Of a DNA stretch of 64,000 nt, positions 56,901 to 64,000 are shown piece after piece; positions within the stretch are counted from its first letter, which is position 1; every line of letters begins with the position of its first letter. The position numbers were made by a program, and so were the translations under genes. Source of the stretch: Apibacter mensalis (lineage in GTDB: Bacteria; Bacteroidota; Bacteroidia; Flavobacteriales; Weeksellaceae); assembly GCF_001418685.1 (NCBI RefSeq), contig NZ_LIVM01000011.1, forward strand, positions 1-64,000, written 5' to 3'. The notes beneath the pieces are model-generated. The model saw only the letters and a list, made by a program, of their open reading frames with translations, did no database searches and had not been told where the DNA came from.

Positions 56901-57200
56901 AAAACTAATGTATCTTGTAATTGCACCTCCAATAAATATTAGGATAAAAGATACATGGAATACCAAAATGGGCCATTTTTTTAAAGACCAGAGATTATAT
57001 TTTTTAATATTTCCAATAAAATTTAATACTAAAATGATCATAATCAGTTCAAACCATTCCGAATTATATATTAGTGCCTTGGCTACTGAGGTTCCGTAAT
57101 CATTTTCTACCAAGGTAGCCCATGCCATTGTCAAGGCATAAATGCCCAACATAATCGCTGTTGTTTTAGTAGAAAATAATAAGTTAAGAATTTTCTTCAT
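53922..57200 (-). CDS. Fused cytochrome c biogenesis protein CcsBA (ResB-CcsA)
   Basis: System II haem exporter and ligase for cytochrome c maturation, in one 1092-residue chain. The ResB-like half has helices near 10-25, 48-62 and 75-95, a large extracytoplasmic region, and a helix near 437-457. A further hydrophobic segment (LSILLLFIFFSQYAFTQ, about 476-492) begins a long middle extracytoplasmic domain. From about 785 the CcsA half has many helices, with the haem-binding WWD-type motif WGRYWSWDPKETWAFI near 990-1005 and conserved His in loops. Shows that the organism makes c-type cytochromes. It has the best consensus promoter in the window. Confidence 0.92.
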   Translation of the reverse strand: MKKILNLLFSTKTTAIMLGIYALTMAWATLVENDYGTSVAKALIYNSEWFELIMIILVLNFIGNIKKYNLWSLKKWPILVFHVSFILIFIGGAITRYISFEGQMHIREGNASNEIISDATYFKVQISDYNGETRVYKDIPFTLTSENIPTILKPFQKKFSATYDFLGKKVKLESLKFIPRAQDSIQLSHSGKRILKVIYSGKGGRETIYIEEGTARQVQNSTISFNNYLPEAINITTDKEETFISSPMMGKRMIMTTRDEISVEGNQKKQVLHFASLYQFPHVSFVIPTPPQSGKIIYYEGDKNKNSDDPDLIYMKASTNHESKEFLFYGKKGLTGVQKQVTLDNLIISLGYGSKIYTTSPFYLKLNKFIMEHYPGSNSPSSYESDIVILDDGKETPFKIYMNHVLNYKGYRFFQSSFDSDLKGTILSVNHDFWGTTLTYIGYALLIVGMFMTLFWKGTRFSKLNKQLKKIAAHKKLSILLLFIFFSQYAFTQNLEKNNKDRIKINKQIHDTDRDKNSNSKLIYKQEHSPSYNSTYSQEYEGESFSKSIVIPKSHSDKFGKLLVQSSEGRIEPINTLALEVLRKLYKSEKFYDLDANQFFISISINPMIWANVPLIKIGNRGGDQLKKLTRANKKGYTSLMNLFTTQPDGSPDFILANDFKKAFRKKTSERTNYDKEIIELNDKLQVMQGLISGQYLKLIPIPNDNNHTWTSWVSPDLKTDSTALKLIGGYFRAVVISEKDRNWNKADVALKKISDYQVKWGKNIIPPQAKIDWEIRYNHWNIFFKIMIGYALLGLLLLVLAFTKLFTDKYKLYSWSECILLGFVILIALLHGVGLAVRWYISGHEPWSNGYEAVLFISWISVLAGFLLYRNRNGFIPAAGCWVAVILMGFAHGGDQMNPQITPLVPVLKSYWLMIHVAVITSSYGFFGLSALIGVVVLFLFIINHKNIFHKVENSIKELTIVNEISLTIGIFLLTVGTFLGGIWANESWGRYWSWDPKETWAFISVIVYAIVLHLRLVPSWRGKYLFNFLSLIAFSTIVMTYFGVNYYLSGLHSYAQGDPVPIPIWVYIVILLVILLGVISFFSQKRKFHS

Positions 57201-57228
57201 TGGTTTTATATATTATTTTATAAACTTT

Positions 57229-57260
57229 CAAAAATACATTAACTTACCTCTACATTCAAA
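57229..57260 (-). promoter_or_regulatory. Promoter of ccsBA (-33 TTTG, N20, -7 TATTTTTG)
   Basis: On the minus strand TTTG (57257-57260) is followed after 20 bases by TATTTTTG (57229-57236), 28 bases before the ATG at 57200. This matches the Bacteroidota two-part consensus with normal spacing. Confidence 0.65.
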
Positions 57261-57305
57261 ATGTTTACAATGTAAACAGTTAAAACATAATTTATTTCTA
57301 ATTTT

Positions 57306-57959
57306 TTATTCTGGAATTTCATTAGTTGGTGTTAATTTTCCTCGTTGGAAGGCTCTTTGAAGGATGGATTCTATAAATGCATCATCTCGTATATGATAGG
57401 GATCAAAGGGCTCTTTTAAATCTATATCGAAAGCTCTTGCTTTCGCATTCCACCAGAAAGCTGACCATCCATTCCTTAATTCTTTAATTATCTCATACAC
57501 GGTTTTACCGGTAGAACGATACATGAGTTTAGAAAATATTTTACCCTCCGTTTTTGTTAATGCTTTTAGTTTATCTTCGTATTCTTCAGAAAGTTGCTTT
57601 TGCCTTTTTTTTATATATTTTCGAAATGAAGAATTATTTAGATTTAAATTCAGCGAATCATGTAAATTATTATATTGTTTAAGTGCTATTAGAAAATACG
57701 GATAAACTTTAAAAACTTTTTTTTTAAGCCAGTTATATTGGTTCTTGTCTAAGTCATTATTAAACTTAGGCATAGCTTGGACTTGTATGGTCTTTAAATC
57801 GATTAATACACTGTCTACCGTAATACTATATTTTGATGATTCATTAAGCATTACTGAATCCGAATTGAAGAGGATATTAGTTTCTAATGAATCTCTTTTT
57901 TGACATTGAGCGATACTAAAAATCAAGATGCATAAAATAGTGAAAATTTTATTGTTCAT
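57306..57959 (-). CDS. DUF4294 family exported protein
   Basis: A 217-residue protein of the Bacteroidota DUF4294 family. I use the ATG at 57959 (MNNKIFTILCILIF), which gives a signal peptide ending near QCQK, instead of an in-frame start ten codons upstream that would run into the promoter motif. The mature part is helical and basic (WLKKKVFKVYPYFLIALKQYN, then YEDKLKALTKTEGKIFSKLMYRSTGKTVYEIIKELR). Function is unknown. It is divergent from the M42 peptidase gene with promoter elements only one base apart. Confidence 0.8.
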   Translation of the reverse strand: MNNKIFTILCILIFSIAQCQKRDSLETNILFNSDSVMLNESSKYSITVDSVLIDLKTIQVQAMPKFNNDLDKNQYNWLKKKVFKVYPYFLIALKQYNNLHDSLNLNLNNSSFRKYIKKRQKQLSEEYEDKLKALTKTEGKIFSKLMYRSTGKTVYEIIKELRNGWSAFWWNAKARAFDIDLKEPFDPYHIRDDAFIESILQRAFQRGKLTPTNEIPE

Positions 57960-57986
57960 AAATTTTATCCCATCAAAAACTATTCC

Positions 57987-57994
57987 CAAATTTA
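57987..57994 (-). promoter_or_regulatory. TAnnTTTG -7 element for the DUF4294 gene
   Basis: TAAATTTG on the minus strand, 27 bases before the ATG at 57959. It is separated by a single base from the plus-strand -7 element at 57996. Confidence 0.55.
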
Positions 57995-57995
57995 G

Positions 57996-58003
57996 TACAT
58001 TTG
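57996..58003 (+). promoter_or_regulatory. TAnnTTTG -7 element for the M42 peptidase gene
   Basis: TACATTTG, 17 bases upstream of the ATG at 58021. It supports that start over an in-frame ATG at 57928, which lies upstream of the promoter motif. Confidence 0.55.
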
Positions 58004-58020
58004 TAAAAAATCAGGTTAGT

Positions 58021-59106
58021 ATGAAAAATTCAATCTTAAATGAAAATTCATTGAAATTTTTAGAGAAATATATAAATACTCCGTCACCTACCGGGGCCGA
58101 AAGTAAGGGACAAAAATTATGGATTGATTATATTACCCCTTTTGTTAATGAAGTTCGAACAGACAATTATGGAACAGCATACGGAATTATCAACCCGGAA
58201 TCAAAGTATAAAGTAGTAATTGAAGCTCATGCAGATGAAATATCTTGGTTCGTAAACTATATTACAGATGACGGTTTAATTTATGTCATTCGTAATGGTG
58301 GATCTGATCATATGATTGCTCCTTCAAAAAAGGTTCATATACACACTAAGAAAGGTATAGTAAACGGTGTTTTCGGTTGGCCGGCAATTCACACAAGAAA
58401 TTATACCGGTGTAGAGGAACCACCTAAGGTTGAAACTCTATGGGTTGATTGTGGTGCCACGACTAAAAAAGAAGTAGAAGAATTGGGAATTCATGTAGGT
58501 TGCATCATCACATATCCGGATGAATTTTTTATTTTAAACGATACGTATTTTGTCGGAAGAGCCTTAGACAACCGAATAGGCGGATTTATGATTGCGGAGG
58601 TAGCAAAACTTATTAAAGAAAATAAAGATGTTATTGATTATGGTTTATATATTACCAATGCAGTTCAAGAGGAAGTTGGATTAAGAGGAGCAGAAATGAT
58701 AACGCAAACTATCCAACCCCATGTAGCCATAGTTACGGATGTCACCCACGATACTACTACGCCAATGATAAATAAGATGAAACACGGAGAAATAAAATGC
58801 GGAAACGGTCCTGTAATTTCTTATGCACCGGCTGTACAAAATAATTTAAGGGAATTAATAATCGACAGTGCAGCAAAAAATAATATTCCTTTTCAAAGAC
58901 AAGCTTCCAGTAGAGTAACCGGCACAGATACTGATGCTTTTGCTTATTCAAATGGAGGAGTACCTTCCGCTTTGATTTCTCTCCCTTTGCGATATATGCA
59001 TACTACTGTAGAAATGGTTCATAAAAAGGATGTTGAAAATACTATTCTTATGATTTATAATTCTTTAAAAACAATAAAAAGTAATCTAAGTTTTAAATAT
59101 TTTTAA
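58021..59106 (+). CDS. M42 family aminopeptidase
   Basis: A 361-residue zinc- or cobalt-dependent aminopeptidase of the M42 (FrvX/glutamyl aminopeptidase/PepA-TET) family, cytosolic and expected to form a large tetrahedral complex. Metal ligands and catalytic residues are visible: His70 and Asp72 (EAHADEIS), Asp183 (RALDNRIGG), Glu217/Glu218 (QEEVGLRGA), Asp240 (IVTDVTHD) and a late His in RYMHTTVE. I use the ATG at 58021 because it gives the normal N-terminus and lies 17 bases after a -7 motif; the ORF stays open to 57928 but that extension is unlike the family. Monocistronic with a strong terminator. Confidence 0.92.
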   Translation: MKNSILNENSLKFLEKYINTPSPTGAESKGQKLWIDYITPFVNEVRTDNYGTAYGIINPESKYKVVIEAHADEISWFVNYITDDGLIYVIRNGGSDHMIAPSKKVHIHTKKGIVNGVFGWPAIHTRNYTGVEEPPKVETLWVDCGATTKKEVEELGIHVGCIITYPDEFFILNDTYFVGRALDNRIGGFMIAEVAKLIKENKDVIDYGLYITNAVQEEVGLRGAEMITQTIQPHVAIVTDVTHDTTTPMINKMKHGEIKCGNGPVISYAPAVQNNLRELIIDSAAKNNIPFQRQASSRVTGTDTDAFAYSNGGVPSALISLPLRYMHTTVEMVHKKDVENTILMIYNSLKTIKSNLSFKYF

Positions 59107-59111
59107 AATTA

Positions 59112-59140
59112 AAAAGGAGCTAATTACTAGCTCCTTTTAT
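59112..59140 (+). terminator. Strong intrinsic terminator of the M42 peptidase gene
   Basis: A perfect 11-bp stem, AAAAGGAGCTA (59112-59122) with TAGCTCCTTTT (59128-59138), loop ATTAC, with A and T runs in the arms. It may also stop the converging orphan gene transcript. Confidence 0.88.
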
Positions 59141-59179
59141 ATTCTTTGTTATTTCCATTGTATGGATATAAATGGTATT

Positions 59180-59845
59180 TTAAATATTATATAATATTTT
59201 GGAAAAAAAAACAAAGTGGGTCTCTTGTAAGTCAGAGACATTTAATTTATATGGATTATAGTTAGTTGCAGCTTGAGCACAAGAATTGATTAATTTACAA
59301 GTATCGGTTGTAATACCTTTATTTATGAGTTTTAAAATATTATCATAATAACAGTTAGTTTTAGCAATTTTATTTTTTTTATTTTCAAGAAGATAGTTTT
59401 TATTTTTATATACCAAAGTTGTAAAAAATGTTTTTGTTGAAATATTTTGATCAAATAAATTTAAGAAATGAATTTTCAATTTGCATTCAATTCCATCATT
59501 CCATTCATTTTTCCTTTGGTAACGATGAATATAAATAGTATGATTAAGATTATCCTGGTTAGCCTTTTTAGGTAATAGTTTATTATTATTTAACTTAGAA
59601 TTAGAATCTGTTAAATTATTAACCTGTATTTTAGGATCAAAAAATTTCTTTTTTTTTGATAATCTCTCGCACCAAAGATTAAATTTTAATTTAATATAAG
59701 TTAAACTAAATTTTTCAGAATTAAATCTTAGTTTTATAAGAACCTTTTTAACACTTCCAATAATGTCACAATTAAAACCATTTACTCTATTAAAATAGGC
59801 AAAAATTATTAATATTAAAATTAATAACAAATACTGAATTTTCAT
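59180..59845 (-). CDS. Exported protein of unknown family with six cysteines
   Basis: A 221-residue protein I do not recognise. The first 20 residues are a strongly hydrophobic signal peptide or anchor (MKIQYLLLILILIIFAYF). The mature part is rich in Lys and Asn and contains six cysteines (FNCD, WCER, IECK, TNCY, DTCK, NSCA), an even number compatible with disulfides. No metal or catalytic motif is obvious. It lies alone between the M42 terminator and yqgE, with a -7 motif 42 bases upstream. Very high AT content and lineage restriction are suspected; acquisition or rapid divergence is possible. Confidence 0.5.
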   Translation of the reverse strand: MKIQYLLLILILIIFAYFNRVNGFNCDIIGSVKKVLIKLRFNSEKFSLTYIKLKFNLWCERLSKKKKFFDPKIQVNNLTDSNSKLNNNKLLPKKANQDNLNHTIYIHRYQRKNEWNDGIECKLKIHFLNLFDQNISTKTFFTTLVYKNKNYLLENKKNKIAKTNCYYDNILKLINKGITTDTCKLINSCAQAATNYNPYKLNVSDLQETHFVFFSKILYNI

Positions 59846-59887
59846 TATAATATTGGTTAGCTAAATAAGATAATTGTAACTTATTTG

Positions 59888-59895
59888 CAAAATTA
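59888..59895 (-). promoter_or_regulatory. TAnnTTTG -7 element upstream of the orphan exported protein gene
   Basis: TAATTTTG on the minus strand, 42 bases before the ATG at 59845. Confidence 0.4.
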
Positions 59896-60039
59896 TTAAA
59901 AAAAAAATTAAAACTCATAATTTAATTATATGTTTCAATTTTATATATATATGATAAAAATAAAGAAAAAATATACTTTAATTTGCAAATTATTATATCA
60001 TATTAATATTTGTTAAAAAAACATTTATATTAATGTATG

Positions 60040-60582
60040 TTAATTTAATTTTGGATTTTTAGGAGAATTTATCCAAATAATATTCTTTTTATCTACTCTT
60101 ATTAGTTCTTTTTTCCATAGATTATTATCCCATATTAAAACATTTAAGTCTTCATTATCCTTAACCAACCAATCATCCTTTTTAATTTCATTTTCTAATT
60201 GTTCAGCTTTCCAACCTGAATATCCAATAAAAAATCGAATCTCATTAGTATTAATAAGGTTTTCTTGTAAAGCTATTTTAATGTCCTCGAAATCACCTGA
60301 CCAATAATATTTTTCATTTATAGAAATACTATCGTTAATTAAATCCGGACGAGAATGGATAACAAAAATATGATCTGAATCTACTGGTCCCCCAATATAA
60401 ACATCTATTTCAGAATCAATATCAGGAACTAAATCTGATAATTTTTGGTGATATATTTTAGTAAGAATGAAACCTATAGCTCCTTTTTGTAAATCATAAT
60501 CTGTAATAAAAACAACGCTTTTCGAAAAAAAGGAATCATCGCTAATAGGTTTCGAAATTAAAAGTTTACCTTTGTAATTCAT
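60040..60582 (-). CDS. YqgE/AlgH family protein
   Basis: A 180-residue protein of the UPF0301 family. It begins KGKLLISKPISDDSFFSKSVVFI, followed by GAIGFILTK, then DVYIGGPVDSDHIFVIHS and FFIGYSGWKAEQLENE, all characteristic. Molecular function is unknown; in pseudomonads AlgH is linked to alginate control. It is divergent from pdxH, with 51 bases between the two starts. Confidence 0.92.
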   Translation of the reverse strand: MNYKGKLLISKPISDDSFFSKSVVFITDYDLQKGAIGFILTKIYHQKLSDLVPDIDSEIDVYIGGPVDSDHIFVIHSRPDLINDSISINEKYYWSGDFEDIKIALQENLINTNEIRFFIGYSGWKAEQLENEIKKDDWLVKDNEDLNVLIWDNNLWKKELIRVDKKNIIWINSPKNPKLN

Positions 60583-60633
60583 TTTTATCTTTTTTTTTCT
60601 AACTTACAACATAAAATTACATATTTTTCAGTA

Positions 60634-61278
60634 ATGGAAGATTTATCTGATCGAAGAAAAATATACAATTTAGGTTATCTCTCCGAATCGGAGCTAAAAG
60701 ATAACCCAATGGAATTATTTAGGGAGTGGTATTTATCAGCAGAGCAGAGTGATAAAATTTCTGAGACTAATGCTATGACTCTTTCAACGGTTGAAGATCA
60801 TTTAATTCCCCGGACTCGTAGAGTTCTATTAAAACAATACACTTGGGAAGGATTTATATTTTATACCAATTACCATAGCAGGAAAGGTAGAGCAATAAGT
60901 AAAAATCCGAATGTATGTCTTAATTTTTATTGGGAAAGTCTTGAAAAACAAATTACCATAAATGGAATAGCAGAAAAGCTGCCTCCTAATTTATCTGATG
61001 GATATTTTCATTCCAGGCCTTTAGGCAGCCAACTGGGGGCAATTGTATCTCCTCAAAGTGAAGTAATTCCTAACAGGGATTTTTTAGAAAATAAATTAAG
61101 GGAATTAGAAATTGCTACAAATAATAATAGTGAAATTAAAAGACCTGATCATTGGGGAGGATATATAGTTAAACCATATCAAATTGAATTTTGGCAAGGT
61201 AGGCCTAATCGTTTACATGATAGAATAGTTTATATATTACAAAATTTTGATTGGATTATACAGCGTTACGCTCCGTAG
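60634..61278 (+). CDS. pdxH: Pyridoxamine 5'-phosphate oxidase
   Basis: An FMN enzyme that oxidises pyridoxamine or pyridoxine 5'-phosphate to pyridoxal phosphate using oxygen. Landmarks are AMTLSTVEDHLIPRTRRVLLK, FYTNYHSRKGRAI (FMN binding), FHSRPLGSQLGAIVSPQS and the C-terminal WQGRPNRLHDRI block with the substrate-binding Arg residues. At 214 residues length is normal. Its product serves SufS and other PLP enzymes. The oxygen requirement shows access to at least some oxygen. Confidence 0.96.
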   Translation: MEDLSDRRKIYNLGYLSESELKDNPMELFREWYLSAEQSDKISETNAMTLSTVEDHLIPRTRRVLLKQYTWEGFIFYTNYHSRKGRAISKNPNVCLNFYWESLEKQITINGIAEKLPPNLSDGYFHSRPLGSQLGAIVSPQSEVIPNRDFLENKLRELEIATNNNSEIKRPDHWGGYIVKPYQIEFWQGRPNRLHDRIVYILQNFDWIIQRYAP

Positions 61279-61400
61279 TTTTCATAAAAAATTCAAAAGA
61301 AAATTATTTCATACTTGATTATTTAACGTTTGGAAAATTCAAAAATTTATTTTTTTTAAGTTCTGTTAATAATATGAATTTAAGATAAGTTGATAATTAG

Positions 61401-63824
61401 CTAGGATGGATCCACATCTACATCAATTTTTACTGAACGAAATGATGATAAGCTATGCAGCTTAGAAATTGCTTCCTTTATGTATTTTTTACTATTTTTT
61501 GTTGATTTTGTAGCCGTATATTTTAATAGAATTTTATATATAAATTGATTATTAATCCTAGGTATCAATCCTTCTTCGGGACCTAAAATTAATGGTTCCT
61601 GAATATAATTTTTCAAATAATCTCCAACTATATTAGCTGCTTTTTTTACTTTCTCATTATTCTTATGTTTAAATGTCAACTCTATCAATCTAAAGTAAGG
61701 CGGATATAAATATTCTTTTCGCTCTCTTAAAATTCCCTCTTTTGCCAAATGGTAATTATTTTCTTTAATAAAAAAATAAAAGGGATTTTCAGGATCAAAA
61801 GTTTGTATTAATACTTTACCTTCTTTTCTTCTTCCGGCTCTACCGCTAACCTGTGTTAAAAGTTGCAAGGCTTTTTCTTCTGCTCTAAAATTGGGTAAAT
61901 TCAATAGAGAATCCGAACGTATTATTCCTACTAATTGGACTTCCTCAAAATCAAGACCTTTGGTTACCATCTGTGTACCAATAAGAATATCTATTTCTTT
62001 AAGGGCCATATTTTCAAATAATATTTCATAGGCATGTTTACGTTTCATAGTATCAACATCCATGCGAGCTATTTTAGCATCGGGAAAAAGGTGCTTTACT
62101 TCTTCTTCGATTTGTTGAGTTCCAATTCCTTTCGTTTCCAAAGCATGGGAATGACAGCTTGGACATGAATTGGGAAAAGCCATAATATATCCACAATAAT
62201 GACAACGTAAAGTTGAGCTTACTTTATGATAAGTAAGGGTAACATCACAATTAGGACAAGTGGGTGAGTGTCCACAATTATTACACTCCAGAATAGGAGA
62301 AAATCCACGTCTATTATGAAAAAGTATAACTTGTTTCTTATCAGTTAAACATTGGTGGATTTCTTCTTGTAATCGGTAAGAAATATTAGGAGTTAAAGTA
62401 GGTTTACATAGGGAGACCATTTCTATTTCCGGAAGTTTTATATTTCCAAATCTCTCTTTAAGTTCTACTAAACCAAATTTTCCCTGCTCACAATTATAAA
62501 AGCTTTCCATAGAAGGAGTAGCAGAACCTAGTAAAACTTTTGCATCATTTTGACGAGCTAAAATTTGAACACAATCTCTTGCTTGGTAAAATGGTTTTAT
62601 TTCAGTTTGTTTATAAGAGCTGTCATGTTCTTCGTCTACAATAATTAATCCTATATTATATAAAGGTAAAAAAATAGAAGAACGAGCTCCAATAATTACT
62701 TTATATTTATTATCTAACGTATTTTTCCATACTTCTACTCGTTCGTTCTGACTAAGTTTAGAATGATAAACACCTACTTCATCTCCAAACCGTTTTTTTA
62801 TTTTAGTTACGAGTTGTGTAGTGATTGATATTTCCGGTAATAAGAATAGTGAGTTACGAGAATTTAAAATTTGTTTTTCAATCAATTGGAAGTACAATTC
62901 TGTTTTACCGGATGAGGTCACTCCATGCAATAAAACGGTTGAATAAATTTGGAATTGATTTTCAATCTCGTTCAATACTTCACTTTGAGCCGATGAAAGT
63001 TTATAAGAATCTTCTATGTGATCATCGTATTCCTCTAAACGATCTTTCTGAAGCTGAAATTCTTGCAAATATTTTTTTTCAATAAGCGATTTAACTACAG
63101 ATGGAGAAGATTGTTCTACCAACATTTTTTTTTGAATGAAAGTCGCTCTCTGCTGTTGCATTTTTATAAATAATAACAGTGCTTCTCTTTGCTTTTCAGC
63201 TCTGTTTATGTCTACCAATGCTTTTTGAAATATTTCTGAATTTTCAAATATTGGATTTAATTTGACATAGGTTATTTTCTTGGGTTTATATTTTTCAATA
63301 ATTTGTTCATCCAATTCAATTAATTTTTTTTCATATAAAGATTTTATGGAAGGGATGATGTATTTTTTTGCCAAAAAAGCTTCAATTTCTTTTAAATTAA
63401 TTGATGTTTTAATCTCGAGATTCTGCATTACAAAGGTTTCTTTTTCATCTAAATCTTCCCAGGATATATTTTGAGATGTTTTTCTGATAAACGTTTCACT
63501 TTCCAATTTTAAGGCTGTTGGAAAGGCATTTCTATATACATCTCCTAAGGGACACATATAATATTCTGCAATCCATTTCCAAAATTCAATTAGTTTTTGA
63601 GTAACTAATGGATAATCTTCTAGGATAGAATAAATTTCTTTGGTTTTGTAAAGTTCAGGATTCTTATTGTGCAGACTTTCCACAATGGCAGTGTATAATT
63701 TTTTTTCGCCAAAAGAAACTACAACCCGTTGCCCGATCTGAATATGATTTTGTAATTCTTTAGGTATGTGATAGGTAAAAACACCATCTAATGAAAGAGG
63801 AATAATTACGTTTGCAAACTCCAA
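61401..63824 (-). CDS. priA: Primosomal replication restart helicase PriA
   Basis: A 3'-5' helicase that reloads the replisome at stalled forks. The N-terminal 3'BD domain starts FANVIIPLSLDGVFTYHIP. Walker A is GVTSSGKTE near 300, the DEEH box is in IIVDEEHDSSYKQ near 397, and the zinc-binding cysteine pairs (CNNCGHSPTCPNC, CHYCGY, CPSC) lie near 510-555. Length 807 is normal. A TATCTTTG motif lies 23 bases upstream of the ATG. Confidence 0.96.
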   Translation of the reverse strand: MEFANVIIPLSLDGVFTYHIPKELQNHIQIGQRVVVSFGEKKLYTAIVESLHNKNPELYKTKEIYSILEDYPLVTQKLIEFWKWIAEYYMCPLGDVYRNAFPTALKLESETFIRKTSQNISWEDLDEKETFVMQNLEIKTSINLKEIEAFLAKKYIIPSIKSLYEKKLIELDEQIIEKYKPKKITYVKLNPIFENSEIFQKALVDINRAEKQREALLLFIKMQQQRATFIQKKMLVEQSSPSVVKSLIEKKYLQEFQLQKDRLEEYDDHIEDSYKLSSAQSEVLNEIENQFQIYSTVLLHGVTSSGKTELYFQLIEKQILNSRNSLFLLPEISITTQLVTKIKKRFGDEVGVYHSKLSQNERVEVWKNTLDNKYKVIIGARSSIFLPLYNIGLIIVDEEHDSSYKQTEIKPFYQARDCVQILARQNDAKVLLGSATPSMESFYNCEQGKFGLVELKERFGNIKLPEIEMVSLCKPTLTPNISYRLQEEIHQCLTDKKQVILFHNRRGFSPILECNNCGHSPTCPNCDVTLTYHKVSSTLRCHYCGYIMAFPNSCPSCHSHALETKGIGTQQIEEEVKHLFPDAKIARMDVDTMKRKHAYEILFENMALKEIDILIGTQMVTKGLDFEEVQLVGIIRSDSLLNLPNFRAEEKALQLLTQVSGRAGRRKEGKVLIQTFDPENPFYFFIKENNYHLAKEGILRERKEYLYPPYFRLIELTFKHKNNEKVKKAANIVGDYLKNYIQEPLILGPEEGLIPRINNQFIYKILLKYTATKSTKNSKKYIKEAISKLHSLSSFRSVKIDVDVDPS

Positions 63825-63847
63825 TTTTTTGTATATTTTTAGAATAA

Positions 63848-63855
63848 CAAAGATA
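63848..63855 (-). promoter_or_regulatory. TAnnTTTG -7 element for priA
   Basis: TATCTTTG on the minus strand, 23 bases before the priA ATG. Confidence 0.5.
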
Positions 63856-64000
63856 CGATATTTAGCATGTATAATTTTTTATTTTAGATTAAGAATTATT
63901 GAAATGAATAGATAAAGATGGCTAAGATTTTTTGTTAAAAAGAATATTTCTGTAAAACCCTGAAAATTTTGTTCTTTTAACTGCTGAATTTTTAAATATT

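Noticed and set aside
57928-58020. Upstream ATG for the M42 peptidase gene at 57928
   Set aside because: The 31-residue extension is unlike the family, and it would place the start upstream of the -7 motif at 57996-58003.
1-64000. tRNA, rRNA, insertion sequences, prophage or integrase genes
   Set aside because: I looked for these by eye and saw no cloverleaf-like sequence, rRNA stretch, transposase, integrase or phage structural gene.

Overview
The window reads as chromosomal, housekeeping-rich DNA of a very AT-rich member of the Bacteroidota, class Flavobacteriia. The evidence is the set of lineage-typical families (DUF4290, DUF4294, DUF5606, a fused ResB-CcsA cytochrome c biogenesis protein, TamB beside TsaD, a SurA-like tandem, LemA-TPM-TPM), the Bacteroidota form of MurA with Asp in place of the catalytic Cys, and a TAnnTTTG promoter -7 motif a short distance upstream of many starts. 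G+C looks close to 30% by eye. A low-GC Weeksellaceae such as Apibacter would fit, but the genus is an inference. I see no rRNA, tRNA, CRISPR array, insertion sequence, integrase or phage gene.

Layout. 1-7 kb: prfA, then a tightly overlapped minus-strand operon pheA-cvpA-like-sulfatase/phosphoglycerol transferase, a lone ABC ATPase, and an ECF sigma/putative anti-sigma pair. 7-13 kb: a TIGR01777-type epimerase, alaS, an NTF2-like lipoprotein, an RlpA-like protein with a strong terminator, and rimO. 14-22 kb: a glycosyltransferase, an RlmL-type methyltransferase, two SurA/PpiC-type periplasmic chaperones, maf and lpd. 22-32 kb: a TM2 protein, tamB and tsaD with start codons only 2 bp apart, two lipoproteins (one an M48 protease), then metK, ruvX, def and a DUF5606 gene. 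32.4-33 kb is a non-coding block with imperfect repeats and hairpins. 33-41 kb: grpE-dnaJ, a LuxE-like protein, a YdcF-like protein, an AddB-like nuclease and sufS. 40-47 kb: lemA and two TPM genes, then gyrA followed by a TPR protein. 47-54 kb: nrdD-nrdG with a structured leader, a small secreted protein, and DUF4290-murA-glycosyltransferase 2. 54-64 kb: the CcsBA fusion, a DUF4294 gene, an M42 peptidase, an orphan exported protein, yqgE, pdxH and priA.

How the genes work together. The main themes are translation and its quality control (PrfA, AlaS, RimO, TsaD, Def, RlmL-like, RuvX), protein folding (GrpE-DnaJ in the cytosol; SurA-like proteins and TamB in the envelope), envelope building (MurA, RlpA-like, glycosyltransferases, the sulfatase family) and DNA maintenance (GyrA, PriA, AddB-like). 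NrdDG makes dNTPs without oxygen, while PdxH and cytochrome c maturation indicate use of oxygen or another respiratory acceptor, so a microaerophilic or facultative lifestyle is likely.

I did not find a convincing new multi-gene system. The items most worth a second look are the nrdDG leader (promoter motif, tiny ORF, 9-bp hairpin), the repeat-bearing non-coding block at 32.7-32.85 kb, the back-to-back -7 elements at 57.99 kb, the tamB/tsaD start arrangement and the orphan cysteine-containing exported protein at 59.2-59.8 kb.
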